From Bordetella parapertussis (GTDB taxonomy: Bacteria; Pseudomonadota; Gammaproteobacteria; Burkholderiales; Burkholderiaceae_C): 64,000 bases of DNA. The stretch covers positions 1 to 64,000 of the forward strand of contig CAMCES010000005.1 in assembly GCA_945873925.1 (NCBI GenBank), read 5' to 3'. Position 1 is the first letter of the stretch, and each line of letters starts with the position of its first letter. The notes beneath the pieces are model-generated. The model was not told the origin of the DNA. It saw nothing but the letters and a program-made list of their open reading frames with translations, and made no database searches. A program made the position numbers and the translations under genes. This document shows, one piece after another, positions 39,341 through 49,064 of this stretch.

Positions 39341-40676
39341 AACTAAATTCATCGTCAAACACGCATCCACTGTCTTGGTTGGACAGTTGGCTGTTGTGCT
39401 GTTTGGTGTCGTTGATACGGTGATTGCGGGCAGATATAACCCACAAGCGTTGGCTGTTTTGTCTGTCAGCGCTGCCATTTACATCACCGTCTATGTCGCC
39501 CTGTTGGGTGTCATACAAGCACTGCTTCCTTTGTTCGCTGAACTGAACGGGGCACAAAAGAAACCAGAGATAGGTATTTTGTTTCGTCAAAGTTTGTATA
39601 TCTGGGCGGGACTTTCCTTGCTTGGGATGTCCATCCTGCTGTCGCCTCTTTTTTTGATGAGATGGACCGAAGTACCAGACACACTTCAAAGTGGTGTGAT
39701 TGATTACCTGGCGGCGCTGGCAATCGCTCTGCCCGCAGCACTTTTCTTCAGACTCTTCAGTTCACTCAACCAAAGTCTAGGCAAACCGAGATTGGTGACT
39801 TGGATTCAAGTGGGCGGCTTGGGACTCAAAGTACCCTTGTCAATGCTTTTCGCCTTTGGATATGGCAATTTACCCGCCATGGGATTGCTAGGTTGCGCCG
39901 TTGCCACTGTGCTGGTGAATGCATTGATGATGCTGATCGCACTTGTCCTGTTGCAAAGACATCGCCTCTACACAGATCTGTATCTTTGGAAAATGCCTGA
40001 ACCACCTGACTGGCGCTCCATCGGACAAATGCTTCGCCTAGGCATACCCAACGGCTTGAGTGTGACGGTGGAAGTGACTTCATTTACCCTGATGGCTTTG
40101 CTGATTTCAAGGATGGGGGAAGTGTCTGCAGCAAGTCACCAAATTGCCAGCAACATGGCGGCGCTTCTCTATATGGTTCCATTGTCTTTTTCAATTGCAG
40201 TCAGCGCTCGTCTGAGTTATTGGCGGGGTGCAAATAACCACGCAGCTGTCAAGCAATGCTTGAAAATTGGTTTTCAGTTGATCATGTTTTTGGCCATGCT
40301 GCTGGGCAGCACTCTTTGGGTTTTCAACGAATGGATTGCCAACTGGTACTCCAAAGACCCAGCTGTTGCAGCATTGGCAGCCTCACTGTTGCTCATGATC
40401 GGGGCTTTTCATGTGTTGGATGCATTGCAAACGATTTGCTTTTTTGTCCTCAGGAGTTTCAAAGTGACGATCGCTCCCCTCTTGATTTACTCGATACCGC
40501 TGTGGGGTATTGGACTGACAGGTGGCTCCATATTGGCCTACGACGGCTTGGGTTCCATTCCCGCCATGCATTCACCTACTGCCTTTTGGTATATGAACAT
40601 ATTGGCACTGAGCTTTGTTTGCACGGGCTTGCTGCTCTTGATTGGCTTTCAAGTAAAGAAGCTCAATGCGCATTGA
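39327..40676 (+). CDS. MATE family efflux transporter
   Basis: 449 aa with twelve hydrophobic segments. It begins with FIVKHASTVLVGQLAVVLFG and a VVDTVIAGRYNPQALAVLSV segment typical of NorM-like MATE exporters, with the internal repeat AAASHQIASNMAALLYMVPL. Likely cation-coupled export of cationic compounds; substrate unknown. ATG 39327 and ATG 39333 are both possible. It overlaps the upstream membrane gene and, convergently, the last 14 bp of phoR. Confidence 0.88.
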   Translation: MAMSETKFIVKHASTVLVGQLAVVLFGVVDTVIAGRYNPQALAVLSVSAAIYITVYVALLGVIQALLPLFAELNGAQKKPEIGILFRQSLYIWAGLSLLGMSILLSPLFLMRWTEVPDTLQSGVIDYLAALAIALPAALFFRLFSSLNQSLGKPRLVTWIQVGGLGLKVPLSMLFAFGYGNLPAMGLLGCAVATVLVNALMMLIALVLLQRHRLYTDLYLWKMPEPPDWRSIGQMLRLGIPNGLSVTVEVTSFTLMALLISRMGEVSAASHQIASNMAALLYMVPLSFSIAVSARLSYWRGANNHAAVKQCLKIGFQLIMFLAMLLGSTLWVFNEWIANWYSKDPAVAALAASLLLMIGAFHVLDALQTICFFVLRSFKVTIAPLLIYSIPLWGIGLTGGSILAYDGLGSIPAMHSPTAFWYMNILALSFVCTGLLLLIGFQVKKLNAH

Positions 40677-42039
40677 CTGACGCCACCTCTGCAGGCGCTT
40701 TATGACGCACCCGGGATGACGGAAACATCAAAGAAAATGTCGAGCCCTGGCTGAGCTTGCTCTCGATCTGCAAAGTTCCCCCATGCCGCTGAATCACGTG
40801 CTTGACAATGGCCAGTCCCAAGCCTGTACCCCCGGTATCTCTTGATCGGCTGCGATCGATCCGGTAAAAACGCTCAGAGAGTCTGGGGATATGCTCGGGT
40901 GCAATGCCTGGGCCAGAGTCTTCGACCGAAAACACCAAACCCTCGCTCGATGGTTGCCATCTGATGTCTACACGGCCACCTGCTGGTGTATAGCGAAGGG
41001 CGTTGCTGATCAAGTTAGAAAAAGCGCTTATCAACTCTGAAAAATAACAAGCTATCTCCCAGCCACTGGTGTCGAAATCATCGTGAAAAACCAATGTGTG
41101 TGACGTCAGTCCATCCGGATGGAGCACCGCAAGCAGACCTTGTGCATCTTCCTTGCATCGCTGTGATATGGCATCAACCGACAGCCATTCGTGATGGCTG
41201 GGGAATGGACTGCCCTCCAAGCGAGACAAGGTCAGCAAATCCCCCACCAGCGACTTCATCCGTTGTGCTTGGTTTGACATCAGCAGGAGGTATTTGTCCT
41301 GCTCCTGCGGTGAAAGAGAAAGGTTTTGCAAGGTTTCGACAAAACCAAGCAAAACCGTCAGAGGTGTGCGTATTTCATGAGAGACATTGGCCACAAAATC
41401 ACGCCGCATCACTTCTGCTTGCTCCAGAGAAGTGACATCTCTTGACAACAACAGCATCCGCCCATCGCCATAAGGAAAGAGTTGAATACCTACTTTGTGG
41501 GGGTTATCTGCTCGATGCAATCGACCTTCGATAATGACCTCATGGTCGAATAACTGTTTATTGATGTAACTGCTGAACACAGGATTACGAATCATGTTGG
41601 CAATCAACTGTTGTGAATCCAAGTGAGGGTCAATACCCAATTGTTTGGCAGCTGTTTGGTTGCACCATTGAATACGTGATTCAGGATCAAGCAGCAAAAC
41701 CCCATTCGGGGAAGCTTGTATGGCAGACAAAAATTGCCGCAGGCTGTCTTCGCTTGCCAGCCTGAGCGTTTCATTTGACTTCAAAAGCTTTCGGATGCGC
41801 TCATGCAATTGACCCCAAATACTTGGGAGGTCTGGATCATTGTTCAAATCGTCAGAATTCAACCAACGCCTTAATTTTTGACCACGCCAGGTATCGACCA
41901 AGTAAAGCAATGAAGAAGCAACCAACATGCCAATCAGTATGTCTGACAGTTGTCCTGAGCTCCAAGGGAGTAAAAAGGCGGCGAATCCAACAAAAGATAA
42001 AAAGACAATATAGAGAAAGATTCGCTCAAACATGGCCAT
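40663..42039 (-). CDS. phoR: phosphate regulon sensor histidine kinase PhoR
   Basis: 458-aa inner-membrane kinase. Two N-terminal TM helices, PAS domain (~105-215, SPNGVLLLDPESRIQWCN), phospho-acceptor His in VSHEIRTPLT, and HATPase with NLISNALRY, DSGPGIAPEH and GTGLGLAIVKH. No large periplasmic sensor domain, as usual for PhoR, which reads the state of PstSCAB/PhoU. It is 3 bp after phoB and last in the pst-pho cluster. Confidence 0.95.
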   Translation of the reverse strand: MAMFERIFLYIVFLSFVGFAAFLLPWSSGQLSDILIGMLVASSLLYLVDTWRGQKLRRWLNSDDLNNDPDLPSIWGQLHERIRKLLKSNETLRLASEDSLRQFLSAIQASPNGVLLLDPESRIQWCNQTAAKQLGIDPHLDSQQLIANMIRNPVFSSYINKQLFDHEVIIEGRLHRADNPHKVGIQLFPYGDGRMLLLSRDVTSLEQAEVMRRDFVANVSHEIRTPLTVLLGFVETLQNLSLSPQEQDKYLLLMSNQAQRMKSLVGDLLTLSRLEGSPFPSHHEWLSVDAISQRCKEDAQGLLAVLHPDGLTSHTLVFHDDFDTSGWEIACYFSELISAFSNLISNALRYTPAGGRVDIRWQPSSEGLVFSVEDSGPGIAPEHIPRLSERFYRIDRSRSRDTGGTGLGLAIVKHVIQRHGGTLQIESKLSQGSTFSLMFPSSRVRHKAPAEVASVNAH

Positions 42040-42042
42040 TGG

Positions 42043-42738
42043 TTAATTGGTAATGGACTTAGAAAACCTGTAACCGGCACCTCGAACAGTCTCCACCATG
42101 CTGCCAGCATCCCCCAAAGCTTCACGCAGGCGTTTCACGTGAACATCGACCGTCCGCTCTTCGATGAAAACATGATCGCCCCATACCTTGTCAAGCAATT
42201 GGGCGCGAGAATGAACTCGCTCTGAGTGGTGCATGAAAAAATTAAGCAACTTGAACTCTGTGGGGCCAAGCTTGAGGGTCTTGCCATCGTAGGTGACCCT
42301 GTGGGTTGCGCCATCCAAATGCAGATCGCCCATAGTGACACTGTCTTCTGCCTGTTCAGGGGCGCGTCGGCGCAACACAGAACGGATTCGGGCAAGCAAT
42401 TCTTGGGTTGAAAAAGGTTTGGTGATGTAATCATCTGCGCCGGCATCTAAACCAGACACCTTGTCATGCTCCTCACTTTTGGCAGTCAGCATCAAGATAG
42501 GCACAGACTTGGTACGCGCATCGTTTCTCCACTTGCGCGCCCAGACAACACCGTTTTGACCTGGCAACATCCAGTCGAGCAAGATCACATCTGGCAAAAC
42601 AGCATCTATCTCTCTTTGCGCGCTTTCACCATCTTCTGCCCAAATGGGAGATAAACCATTGTGTCGTAAATTCACTGAAATCAATTCAGCAATAGAGGAT
42701 TCATCTTCGACAATCAAAACACGAGGCAAATGGCGCAT
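42043..42738 (-). CDS. phoB: phosphate regulon response regulator PhoB
   Basis: 231-aa OmpR-type regulator. Receiver domain with acidic pocket ED, phosphorylated Asp in VILLDWMLPGQNGV and Lys in TKPFSTQELL; winged helix with LGPTEFKLLNFFMHH and VDVHVKRLREAL. Activates Pho-box promoters under phosphate limitation, including the pst operon it belongs to. Confidence 0.96.
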   Translation of the reverse strand: MRHLPRVLIVEDESSIAELISVNLRHNGLSPIWAEDGESAQREIDAVLPDVILLDWMLPGQNGVVWARKWRNDARTKSVPILMLTAKSEEHDKVSGLDAGADDYITKPFSTQELLARIRSVLRRRAPEQAEDSVTMGDLHLDGATHRVTYDGKTLKLGPTEFKLLNFFMHHSERVHSRAQLLDKVWGDHVFIEERTVDVHVKRLREALGDAGSMVETVRGAGYRFSKSITN

Positions 42739-42743
42739 GGTGG

Positions 42744-43445
42744 TTATTGAAGTTTGGATTCGATTTTCTCGAGACTGGTGTGTCGAACGTCTTCACCTTT
42801 AACAATGTAGATGATCAATTCCGCAATGTTTTTGGCGTGATCCCCGATACGTTCGAGTGCTTTAGCCACAAACAGGAGATCCAAACTTGGTGTGATCGTG
42901 CGGGCATCTTCCATCATGTATGTGATGAGTTTGCGAACAAAACCGTCGAATTCCTTGTCAATCAAACCATCTTCTTTCAAGATGGTCAAAGCAGTCGATG
43001 TATCTAACCTGGCAAAAGCATCCAAGGATTTACGAATCAAACCGCTGGCCATCTCGGTGGTTAAACGCAGTTCAGTTGCTGGCAAGGATTTGTAAACGCC
43101 AGTTGAAATCATGGACTTCACCATGCGGGCAATTTTGTTTGCTTCGTCTCCAGCTCTCTCAAGATTGGCTGTCGCTTTGGAAATCGCCATGAGCAAACGC
43201 AAATCTTTGGCTGTCGGTTGTCTTTTTGCAATGATGGATGACAACTCGCGGTCAATCTCGACTTCCATGGCGTTGACATGGTTTTCAGTTTCAATGACTT
43301 GATCAGCCACATCCTCCACGAACAATAGTAAAGCGTATGTGGCTTGCTGGATTTGAGATTCGACCAAACCACCCATTTCCATGAGTCGCGATGAAACATG
43401 ATCGAGCTCAGAGTCAAACTGTGATGAAAGGTGTTTATCGGGCAT
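42744..43445 (-). CDS. phoU: phosphate signalling protein PhoU
   Basis: 233 aa, all-helical, two PhoU repeats each with the ExxxD metal-cluster pattern (LMAISKATANLERAGDEANKI and FVAKALERIGDHAKNIAEL). It links PstB activity to PhoR and keeps the regulon off when phosphate is ample. ATG 43445 has GAGG 6 bases upstream and is preferred to TTG 43457. Lies between pstB and phoB. Confidence 0.95.
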   Translation of the reverse strand: MPDKHLSSQFDSELDHVSSRLMEMGGLVESQIQQATYALLLFVEDVADQVIETENHVNAMEVEIDRELSSIIAKRQPTAKDLRLLMAISKATANLERAGDEANKIARMVKSMISTGVYKSLPATELRLTTEMASGLIRKSLDAFARLDTSTALTILKEDGLIDKEFDGFVRKLITYMMEDARTITPSLDLLFVAKALERIGDHAKNIAELIIYIVKGEDVRHTSLEKIESKLQ

Positions 43446-43471
43446 ATCAATCCTCAAAATTTAAAAAAATA

Positions 43472-44248
43472 TCAACCAAAACGGCCAGTGATGTAGTCTT
43501 CTGTCTCTTTGCGCTCAGGCTTTAAGAAAATCTGATCAGTGACACCAAATTCAACGAGGTTACCAAGGTACATGTAGGCTGTGAAGTCAGAAACACGCGC
43601 AGCTTGCTGCATGTTGTGGGTCACGATGGCAACTGTGTAGTCTTGTTTGAGTTCACTGACCAACTCTTCGACTTTGGCTGTTGATATTGGATCCAAAGCT
43701 GACGTTGGTTCATCCAACAAAATCACTTTGGGTTTGACAGCCACTGAACGCGCAATGCACAGACGTTGTTGTTGCCCGCCTGACAGAGACAAGCCACTGA
43801 CATGAAGCTTGTCTTTGACTTCCTTCCAGATGGCTCCTTTGGTCAGCGCCCATTCAACCCGGTCGTCCATATCCGAGCGACTCAGGTTTTCATAGAGTCG
43901 AATACCAAAAGCGATGTTTTCATAAATAGACATGGGGAAGGGTGTTGGCTTTTGGAACACCATGCCCACTTGTGCGCGAAGCAAATTCATGTCTTGCTTT
44001 TTGTCCAAGATATTGTTGCCGTACAACTTGATTTCACCTTCCGCACGCTGACCAGGGTAAATGCTGTACATGCGGTTCAAGGTGCGCAAAAGCGTTGATT
44101 TGCCGCAACCAGAAGGCCCAATGAAGGCCGTGACTTTGTTTTCGGCGATGTTCAAATTGACATCTTTAAGGCCCTGGAAGGCACCATAGTAAAAATCAAG
44201 ATGGCGAATTTCAATCGCATTAGGAAGGCTGGCAGAGGTAGTTGACAT
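43472..44248 (-). CDS. pstB: phosphate ABC transporter ATP-binding protein PstB
   Basis: 258-aa ATPase of the high-affinity phosphate importer. Walker [16 protein letters not shown], signature [14 protein letters not shown], Walker [13 protein letters not shown], switch His in [12 protein letters not shown] 44248 ([16 protein letters not shown]) is the conserved start; the frame is open upstream into pstA. Confidence 0.97.
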   Translation of the reverse strand: MSTTSASLPNAIEIRHLDFYYGAFQGLKDVNLNIAENKVTAFIGPSGCGKSTLLRTLNRMYSIYPGQRAEGEIKLYGNNILDKKQDMNLLRAQVGMVFQKPTPFPMSIYENIAFGIRLYENLSRSDMDDRVEWALTKGAIWKEVKDKLHVSGLSLSGGQQQRLCIARSVAVKPKVILLDEPTSALDPISTAKVEELVSELKQDYTVAIVTHNMQQAARVSDFTAYMYLGNLVEFGVTDQIFLKPERKETEDYITGRFG

Positions 44249-44268
44249 GAGATGGGACCTTTGGTGAA

Positions 44269-45114
44269 TCAGACTTTGACTTTTTCGCGGAAAGCCACGC
44301 GCGCAGTGATGTTCAATAAAAGCACGGCCAGGGTGATGATCAATGCGCCACCCCAAGCCAGCTGGATCCAGTTTTCGTAGGGGCTCATGGCGAACTGGAA
44401 AATCACCACTGGCAGGTTAGAAATTGGCGCATTCATGTTGGTGCTGAAAAACTGATTGTTCAATGCTGTGAATAAAAGAGGTGCCGTCTCGCCGCTGATC
44501 CGTGCCACTGCCAGCAACAAGCCGGTGATGACGCCGCTTTTAGCAGCACGTAGGGTCACCATGATGGAAACTTTCCACCGTGGCGCACCCAATGCGAAAG
44601 CCGCTTCTCGCAGACTGCCAGGGACAAGCCGCAAAATATTTTCTGTGGTTCGCATGACCACAGGAATGGCAATCAGTGAGAGTGCCATGCTGCCGGCATA
44701 GCCAGAGAAATGTCCCACGGTAGACACCGCCACAGAGTAAACAAACAAGCCCAAAACAATAGAAGGAGCCGACAACATGATGTCAGTGACAAATCGGGTG
44801 ATTGCAGCTGTTTTACTGCTGTCGCCATACTCTGTCAGATAGATACCCGCCAGGATACCAATTGGCGTGGATACGAGAACGGACAAGCCCACAATCATCA
44901 GGCTGCCAATGATGGCATTGCGCAAACCGCCACCTTCAGAGCCAGGAGCCGGCGTGTCATTCAAAAACAAGGATGGCTGGAGTGCAGACAGCCCATTTGA
45001 AAACAAAACAAAAAGAATCCAAAACAATGCCACGAGTCCAATCGCCATGGCGGTCATGGAAAGCGCCAAGCCGACCAAGTTGGTGAGTTTTCGTTTTTGA
45101 TAGAGGTTAGACAT
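44269..45114 (-). CDS. pstA: phosphate ABC transporter permease PstA
   Basis: 281 aa, six TM helices, with the permease EAA loop [22 protein letters not shown] that contacts Pst[17 protein letters not shown] typifies the family. Pairs with PstC; 66 bp after it. Confidence 0.96.
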   Translation of the reverse strand: MSNLYQKRKLTNLVGLALSMTAMAIGLVALFWILFVLFSNGLSALQPSLFLNDTPAPGSEGGGLRNAIIGSLMIVGLSVLVSTPIGILAGIYLTEYGDSSKTAAITRFVTDIMLSAPSIVLGLFVYSVAVSTVGHFSGYAGSMALSLIAIPVVMRTTENILRLVPGSLREAAFALGAPRWKVSIMVTLRAAKSGVITGLLLAVARISGETAPLLFTALNNQFFSTNMNAPISNLPVVIFQFAMSPYENWIQLAWGGALIITLAVLLLNITARVAFREKVKV

Positions 45115-45180
45115 GGTGATGGGTGTTGGATTTCAAAGGGTTCTATGGGGTCGGCTGCGCTGACAAAGTCGTGAAGAGAG

Positions 45181-46188
45181 TCAATGACCCTTTGCATTTT
45201 CAGTTCGGTTGATCATCCACTTGGCCGCAGACAACACCACAAAAGTGATGCAAAACAAAAGGAAGCCCAGCGCGAAAAGCGTGTTGAAATGCAAGCCACC
45301 TGCTTCCCCAAACTCGTTGGCTAAGACAGAAGCAATGGAGGTTCCCGGGGAGAAAAGTGAGGTAGGCAAGCGGTTAGCGTTTCCAATGACAAATGTCACC
45401 GCCATGGTCTCGCCAAGCGCCCTTCCCAGTCCTAACATGACACCGCCAATCACACCTACTTGGGTATAGGGCAGAACCACTTTGCGCACCACTTCCCAGG
45501 TGGTGCAGCCAAGACCATAAGCTGATTCTCGCAAGATGGCCGGTGTGATCTCAAAAACATCGCGCATCACAGCAGCCACAAAAGGCAACACCATGAAAGA
45601 CAAAATGATGCCCGCCGCCAAAATGCCCAAACCCGTGATGGCACCGCCAAACAACCAACCAATCAACGGCATGCCACCCAGGAGCGTTTGCAAGGGAACC
45701 TGCATGTAATCGGCATAAACGGGCGCAAAAACAAACAAACCGAACATGCCATAAATGATGGAAGGCACAGCGGCCAGCAGTTCAATGGCCGTGCCAAGCG
45801 GACGTCTGAGCCAAACTGGGCAGGTTTCCGTCAGAAAAACAGCAATGCCAAACGCCAAGGGCACAGAAATCAGCATGGCGATGCCAGCACTTAAAACAGT
45901 ACCAACGATCGAGATGGCTGCACCAAATTCATCATTGATGATGTCCCACTCGACGTACCACAGGAAATGGACACCAAATTTAGTGAACGTAGGCAGTGCG
46001 TTGTAGAAAAGAGAAACGATGATGCCCGCCAAGGCAATCAGGACGAGCAGTGAAAAGGACTGGGTCAGTCGGTGGAAAACAGCATCTTGCAAGCGCTGCT
46101 TTTTCGCCACGGATCTCATGTTTGCAATGTGCGCAGCATTGTCAACGGCAGCATCTGAGTGAGCTGAATTGGTTTGGGTTGATGTCAT
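45181..46188 (-). CDS. pstC: phosphate ABC transporter permease PstC
   Basis: About 335 aa, six TM helices plus a ~45-residue cytoplasmic N-terminal stretch. EAA loop SAYGLGCTTWEVVRKVVLPY, and family segments GTAIELLAAVPSIIYGMFG and GRALGETMAVTFVIGN. Start is uncertain: ATG 46188 (MTSTQTNSAHS) is used; in-frame ATGs at 46206, 46218 and TTG/ATG further up exist with no clear ribosome-binding site. Confidence 0.94.
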   Translation of the reverse strand: MTSTQTNSAHSDAAVDNAAHIANMRSVAKKQRLQDAVFHRLTQSFSLLVLIALAGIIVSLFYNALPTFTKFGVHFLWYVEWDIINDEFGAAISIVGTVLSAGIAMLISVPLAFGIAVFLTETCPVWLRRPLGTAIELLAAVPSIIYGMFGLFVFAPVYADYMQVPLQTLLGGMPLIGWLFGGAITGLGILAAGIILSFMVLPFVAAVMRDVFEITPAILRESAYGLGCTTWEVVRKVVLPYTQVGVIGGVMLGLGRALGETMAVTFVIGNANRLPTSLFSPGTSIASVLANEFGEAGGLHFNTLFALGFLLFCITFVVLSAAKWMINRTENAKGH

Positions 46189-46240
46189 TGGCCAGTTATC
46201 AATCATACGAACAGTCATAGGTGTGATCATTTAGCACAAA

Positions 46241-46271
46241 CCCACCGATATACACCATGCATACCGGTGGG
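46241..46271 (-). repeat. intercistronic hairpin between pstS and pstC
   Basis: Minus-strand arms CCCACCG (46271-46265) and CGGTGGG (46247-46241) with a 17-nt inner part that can pair partly; 40 nt after the pstS stop and no U run. It may stabilise the pstS message so that more binding protein than permease is made. Confidence 0.5.
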
Positions 46272-46311
46272 CCTAGAAAAACCAAAATGCTCTATTTGGG
46301 CTTTGCTGCTT

Positions 46312-47331
46312 TTACTTTTCGATTTGCGCCCAAACCCGCTCACGGATTTGTTTGGTCAATGCGTCTGGCAACGGCACATATTCGAGTTCCAAAGCCATTT
46401 TTTTGCCGTTCTTAAAAGACCAGTCAAAAAACTTCAAAACTTCAGCTGACTGGGCTTTGTCGGCGGGTGATTTGTACATCAGAATGAAAGAAGCAGTGGT
46501 GACAGGGTATGCCTTGGCACCAGGCTGGTTCACGATGGACAGACCCATGCCTGGAACGCTGAACCAATCCGCGCCAGCGGCAGCAGCGCTAAAGGTCTCG
46601 TCGTCGGGCATCACGTAGTTGCCATCTTTGTTCATGAGGGCCATGACTGCAATGTTGTTGCGCTTGGCGTAAGCGTATTCAACATAGCCCAAGCTGTTTT
46701 TGATGCGGTTGACGTTGGCTGCAACACCTTCGTTGCCCTTGCCACCCACGGAGGTAGGTGCTGGCCATTTCACAGCAGCGCCGCGACCAACGGTGTCGAG
46801 CCAGTCTTTGCTGACAGAGGACAAATAGTCGGTCCAGTTGAATGTGGTGCCAGAACCATCGGCACGGTGAACAATGGTGATGGGCGCATCAGGGAGTTTT
46901 TTGCCGGGGTTCAATTCAGCAAAACGGGGGTCGTTCCACTTGCTGATCTTGCCCGAAAACATGTCAGCCAAAACAGGGCCAGTCACGCGAAGTTCACCCT
47001 TACGGAATCCGTCAACGTTGAAGACGGGAACAGTGCCGCCAATGATGGCTGGGAATTGAACCATGCCATCTTTGTCCAAATCAGCGCCGCTGACAGGGGC
47101 ATCGGTGGCACCAAATGCCACGGTCTTGGCTTTGATTTGGCGGATACCACCGGAGGAACCGATGGATTGGTAATTGAGGCCTGTGCCGGTTTGTTCCTTG
47201 TAGGCTTCAGCCCATTTAGAGTAGATGGGAAAAGGGAAAGTCGCGCCAGCACCTGTGATGTCTGCAGCATGAGCTGAAGTGAACATCAAAAGGGCGCCAA
47301 CAGTTGAGACTGCCATCTTTACAAATTTCAT
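46312..47331 (-). CDS. pstS: phosphate-binding periplasmic protein PstS
   Basis: 339 aa. Sec signal peptide (MKFVKMAVSTVGALLMFTSAHAA, cleavage near residue 22), then mature start DITGAGATFPFPIYSKWA, the phosphate-binding loop, and IGSSGGIRQI and RADGSGTTFNWTDYL that bind phosphate. First gene of the operon, read from a region with Pho-box-like sites shared with ppx. Confidence 0.97.
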   Translation of the reverse strand: MKFVKMAVSTVGALLMFTSAHAADITGAGATFPFPIYSKWAEAYKEQTGTGLNYQSIGSSGGIRQIKAKTVAFGATDAPVSGADLDKDGMVQFPAIIGGTVPVFNVDGFRKGELRVTGPVLADMFSGKISKWNDPRFAELNPGKKLPDAPITIVHRADGSGTTFNWTDYLSSVSKDWLDTVGRGAAVKWPAPTSVGGKGNEGVAANVNRIKNSLGYVEYAYAKRNNIAVMALMNKDGNYVMPDDETFSAAAAGADWFSVPGMGLSIVNQPGAKAYPVTTASFILMYKSPADKAQSAEVLKFFDWSFKNGKKMALELEYVPLPDALTKQIRERVWAQIEK

Positions 47332-47399
47332 GAAAACTCCTTGGAATTACTTGAGGGATAAAACATTAACATTGAGAAGTTTCATCCTAAGATTAGTTT

Positions 47400-47417
47400 G
47401 TGACAGTTTCATGTCCA
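47400..47417 (-). promoter_or_regulatory. Pho-box-like site, oriented toward pstS
   Basis: Minus-strand 18-mer TGGACATGAAACTGTCAC matches the PhoB box CTGTCATAWAWCTGTCAY at 14 of 18 positions; the promoter-proximal half CTGTCAC is perfect. It lies about 70 bp upstream of pstS. Confidence 0.55.
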
Positions 47418-47449
47418 CCATTTGTGCATTGTCTCCAGCTTTCACCAAT

Positions 47450-47467
47450 CGGTCATATAACTTTCAT
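47450..47467 (+). promoter_or_regulatory. Pho-box-like site, oriented toward ppx
   Basis: Plus-strand CGGTCATATAACTTTCAT matches the PhoB box CTGTCATAWAWCTGTCAY at 16 of 18 positions, about 70 bp upstream of ppx and in its orientation. PhoB control of both divergent genes is inferred. Confidence 0.65.
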
Positions 47468-47537
47468 ACGATTGGAGAAATTTCATGTCAAACGCCGCTT
47501 TATTGATTTTTAAATATACTTTCTACCAACCAAATCA

Positions 47538-49064
47538 ATGCTTTTTGACCACATGCGTTCCATGAAAAATGGATCACTACTCGCCGCCATCGACCTGGGC
47601 TCCAACAGTTTCAGATTAGAAATTTGCCGCTACAGCCATGGATTGATTCAGCGGATCGAATACATCAAAGAAAACGTGCGGCAAGGCAGTGGCCTGGATG
47701 ACGAACGCAACCTCAGTGATGAGGCCATGGAGCGGGGCTGGGATTGTTTGTCCAGGTTCGCGGAACGCCTGACTGGGTTCAAGTCGACGCAAGTTCGCGC
47801 GGTTGCCACCCAAACTTTGCGAGAAGCCAACAACCGCAAAGTTTTTCTGGAAAAAGCCAACCGCATTTTGGGCTTTCCCATAGAGGTGGTGTCGGGACGC
47901 GAAGAGGCCCGCTTGATCTACCAAGGGGTGACACGCTTACTCCCGCCTACGCAAGACAGGCGACTGATCATTGACATCGGAGGCAGGTCCACGGAATGCG
48001 TTCTGGGCCAAGGGGCGCAGACGAAGGTGTTGGAGTCCTACCGCCTGGGCAGCGTGTCCTCGAGCATGAAGTACTTCTCAAACGGGGAATTGACGGCTCA
48101 GGCCTTCGAGCGAGCGGAAGTGGCCGCCAAAGCAGTGATGGACGAGGCCTTGGCGGTCATTCCACGAAAATCCTGGGATACCGCGTTGGGTTCTTCGGGT
48201 ACCGTGGGCGCAGTGGCTGAAGCTTTGGCCACGGCCGGTTGGCCCGCGGGTGTGATCACTCGGAAAGGCTTGGATTGGCTCAAACAGCAGCTGATTGATG
48301 CAGGGCATTTGGACAAGGTTCGCATGGAGGGTCTGCGAGAAGACCGTAAAGCGGTGATTGGTGGCGGCTTGAGTGTGCTGTGTGCCGTGATGGACTTGTT
48401 TGACATTGATACCCTGCAAGTCACCCCTGGCGCCCTGCGTCACGGCCTGCTGTACGACCTGATTGAACGTGAGGATGAAAACAAAGATGTTCGCGCGATC
48501 ACCGTCTCAGGCTTGCAAAAAACCTTCAGCGCAGACGGGGTTCAAGCGCAACGTGTCAGCCGAGTTGCCTGTTTTTTTCTGAAACAGTTGCAAAATACTT
48601 TGGATACTGAACAAAATTGGTCGAGGTATCTGAAAAAACTCGATTGGGCAGCCCAATTGCATGAAATTGGTACCCAAATTTCACACACGGATTCCCACAA
48701 ACACGGCGCCTACATCCTGGAAAACACGGACACCCCGGGCTTTGCCATGCACGAGTTGCAACGCCTGAGCCTGCTGGTTTTGGGCCACAAAGGCAAATTG
48801 CGCAAGCTCGAGATTGAACATGTGGATGCGTTTTTCATTTATCAACTCATGAGCCTTCGGTTGGCTGTGATTTTGTGTCACGCCCGCCGTGACCCCGAAG
48901 CAGAGGGCATGAAATTTGGCCTGTCGAGCCAGGTTCCGCATTGCTTTGAACTGCAACTGGAACCGATGTGGGCCGTTCGGTTTCCACAGTCCAACCATTT
49001 GCTGCAACAGGAAGTGGCGTCATGGCAAAAAACCAACTGGGAACTGCGATTGGTTAACCGTTAA
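47538..49064 (+). CDS. ppx: exopolyphosphatase (Ppx/GppA family)
   Basis: Hydrolyses terminal phosphates of polyphosphate or pppGpp. 508 aa. The ASKHA ATPase-like fold has AAIDLGSNSFRLEICR, DIGGRSTECVLGQG and GSSGTVGAVAEAL; the C-terminal half is an HD-like helical domain (LDWAAQLHEIGTQISH). ATG 47538 is used; in-frame ATGs at 47553 and 47562 are plausible. Divergent from pstS across Pho boxes; the 3' end overlaps the convergent binding-protein gene by 4 bp. Confidence 0.93.
   Translation: MLFDHMRSMKNGSLLAAIDLGSNSFRLEICRYSHGLIQRIEYIKENVRQGSGLDDERNLSDEAMERGWDCLSRFAERLTGFKSTQVRAVATQTLREANNRKVFLEKANRILGFPIEVVSGREEARLIYQGVTRLLPPTQDRRLIIDIGGRSTECVLGQGAQTKVLESYRLGSVSSSMKYFSNGELTAQAFERAEVAAKAVMDEALAVIPRKSWDTALGSSGTVGAVAEALATAGWPAGVITRKGLDWLKQQLIDAGHLDKVRMEGLREDRKAVIGGGLSVLCAVMDLFDIDTLQVTPGALRHGLLYDLIEREDENKDVRAITVSGLQKTFSADGVQAQRVSRVACFFLKQLQNTLDTEQNWSRYLKKLDWAAQLHEIGTQISHTDSHKHGAYILENTDTPGFAMHELQRLSLLVLGHKGKLRKLEIEHVDAFFIYQLMSLRLAVILCHARRDPEAEGMKFGLSSQVPHCFELQLEPMWAVRFPQSNHLLQQEVASWQKTNWELRLVNR

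Noticed and set aside
41934..42125. Short ORFs at the phoR/phoB junction
   Set aside because: Shadows of phoR and phoB; the two genes are 3 bp apart and complete.
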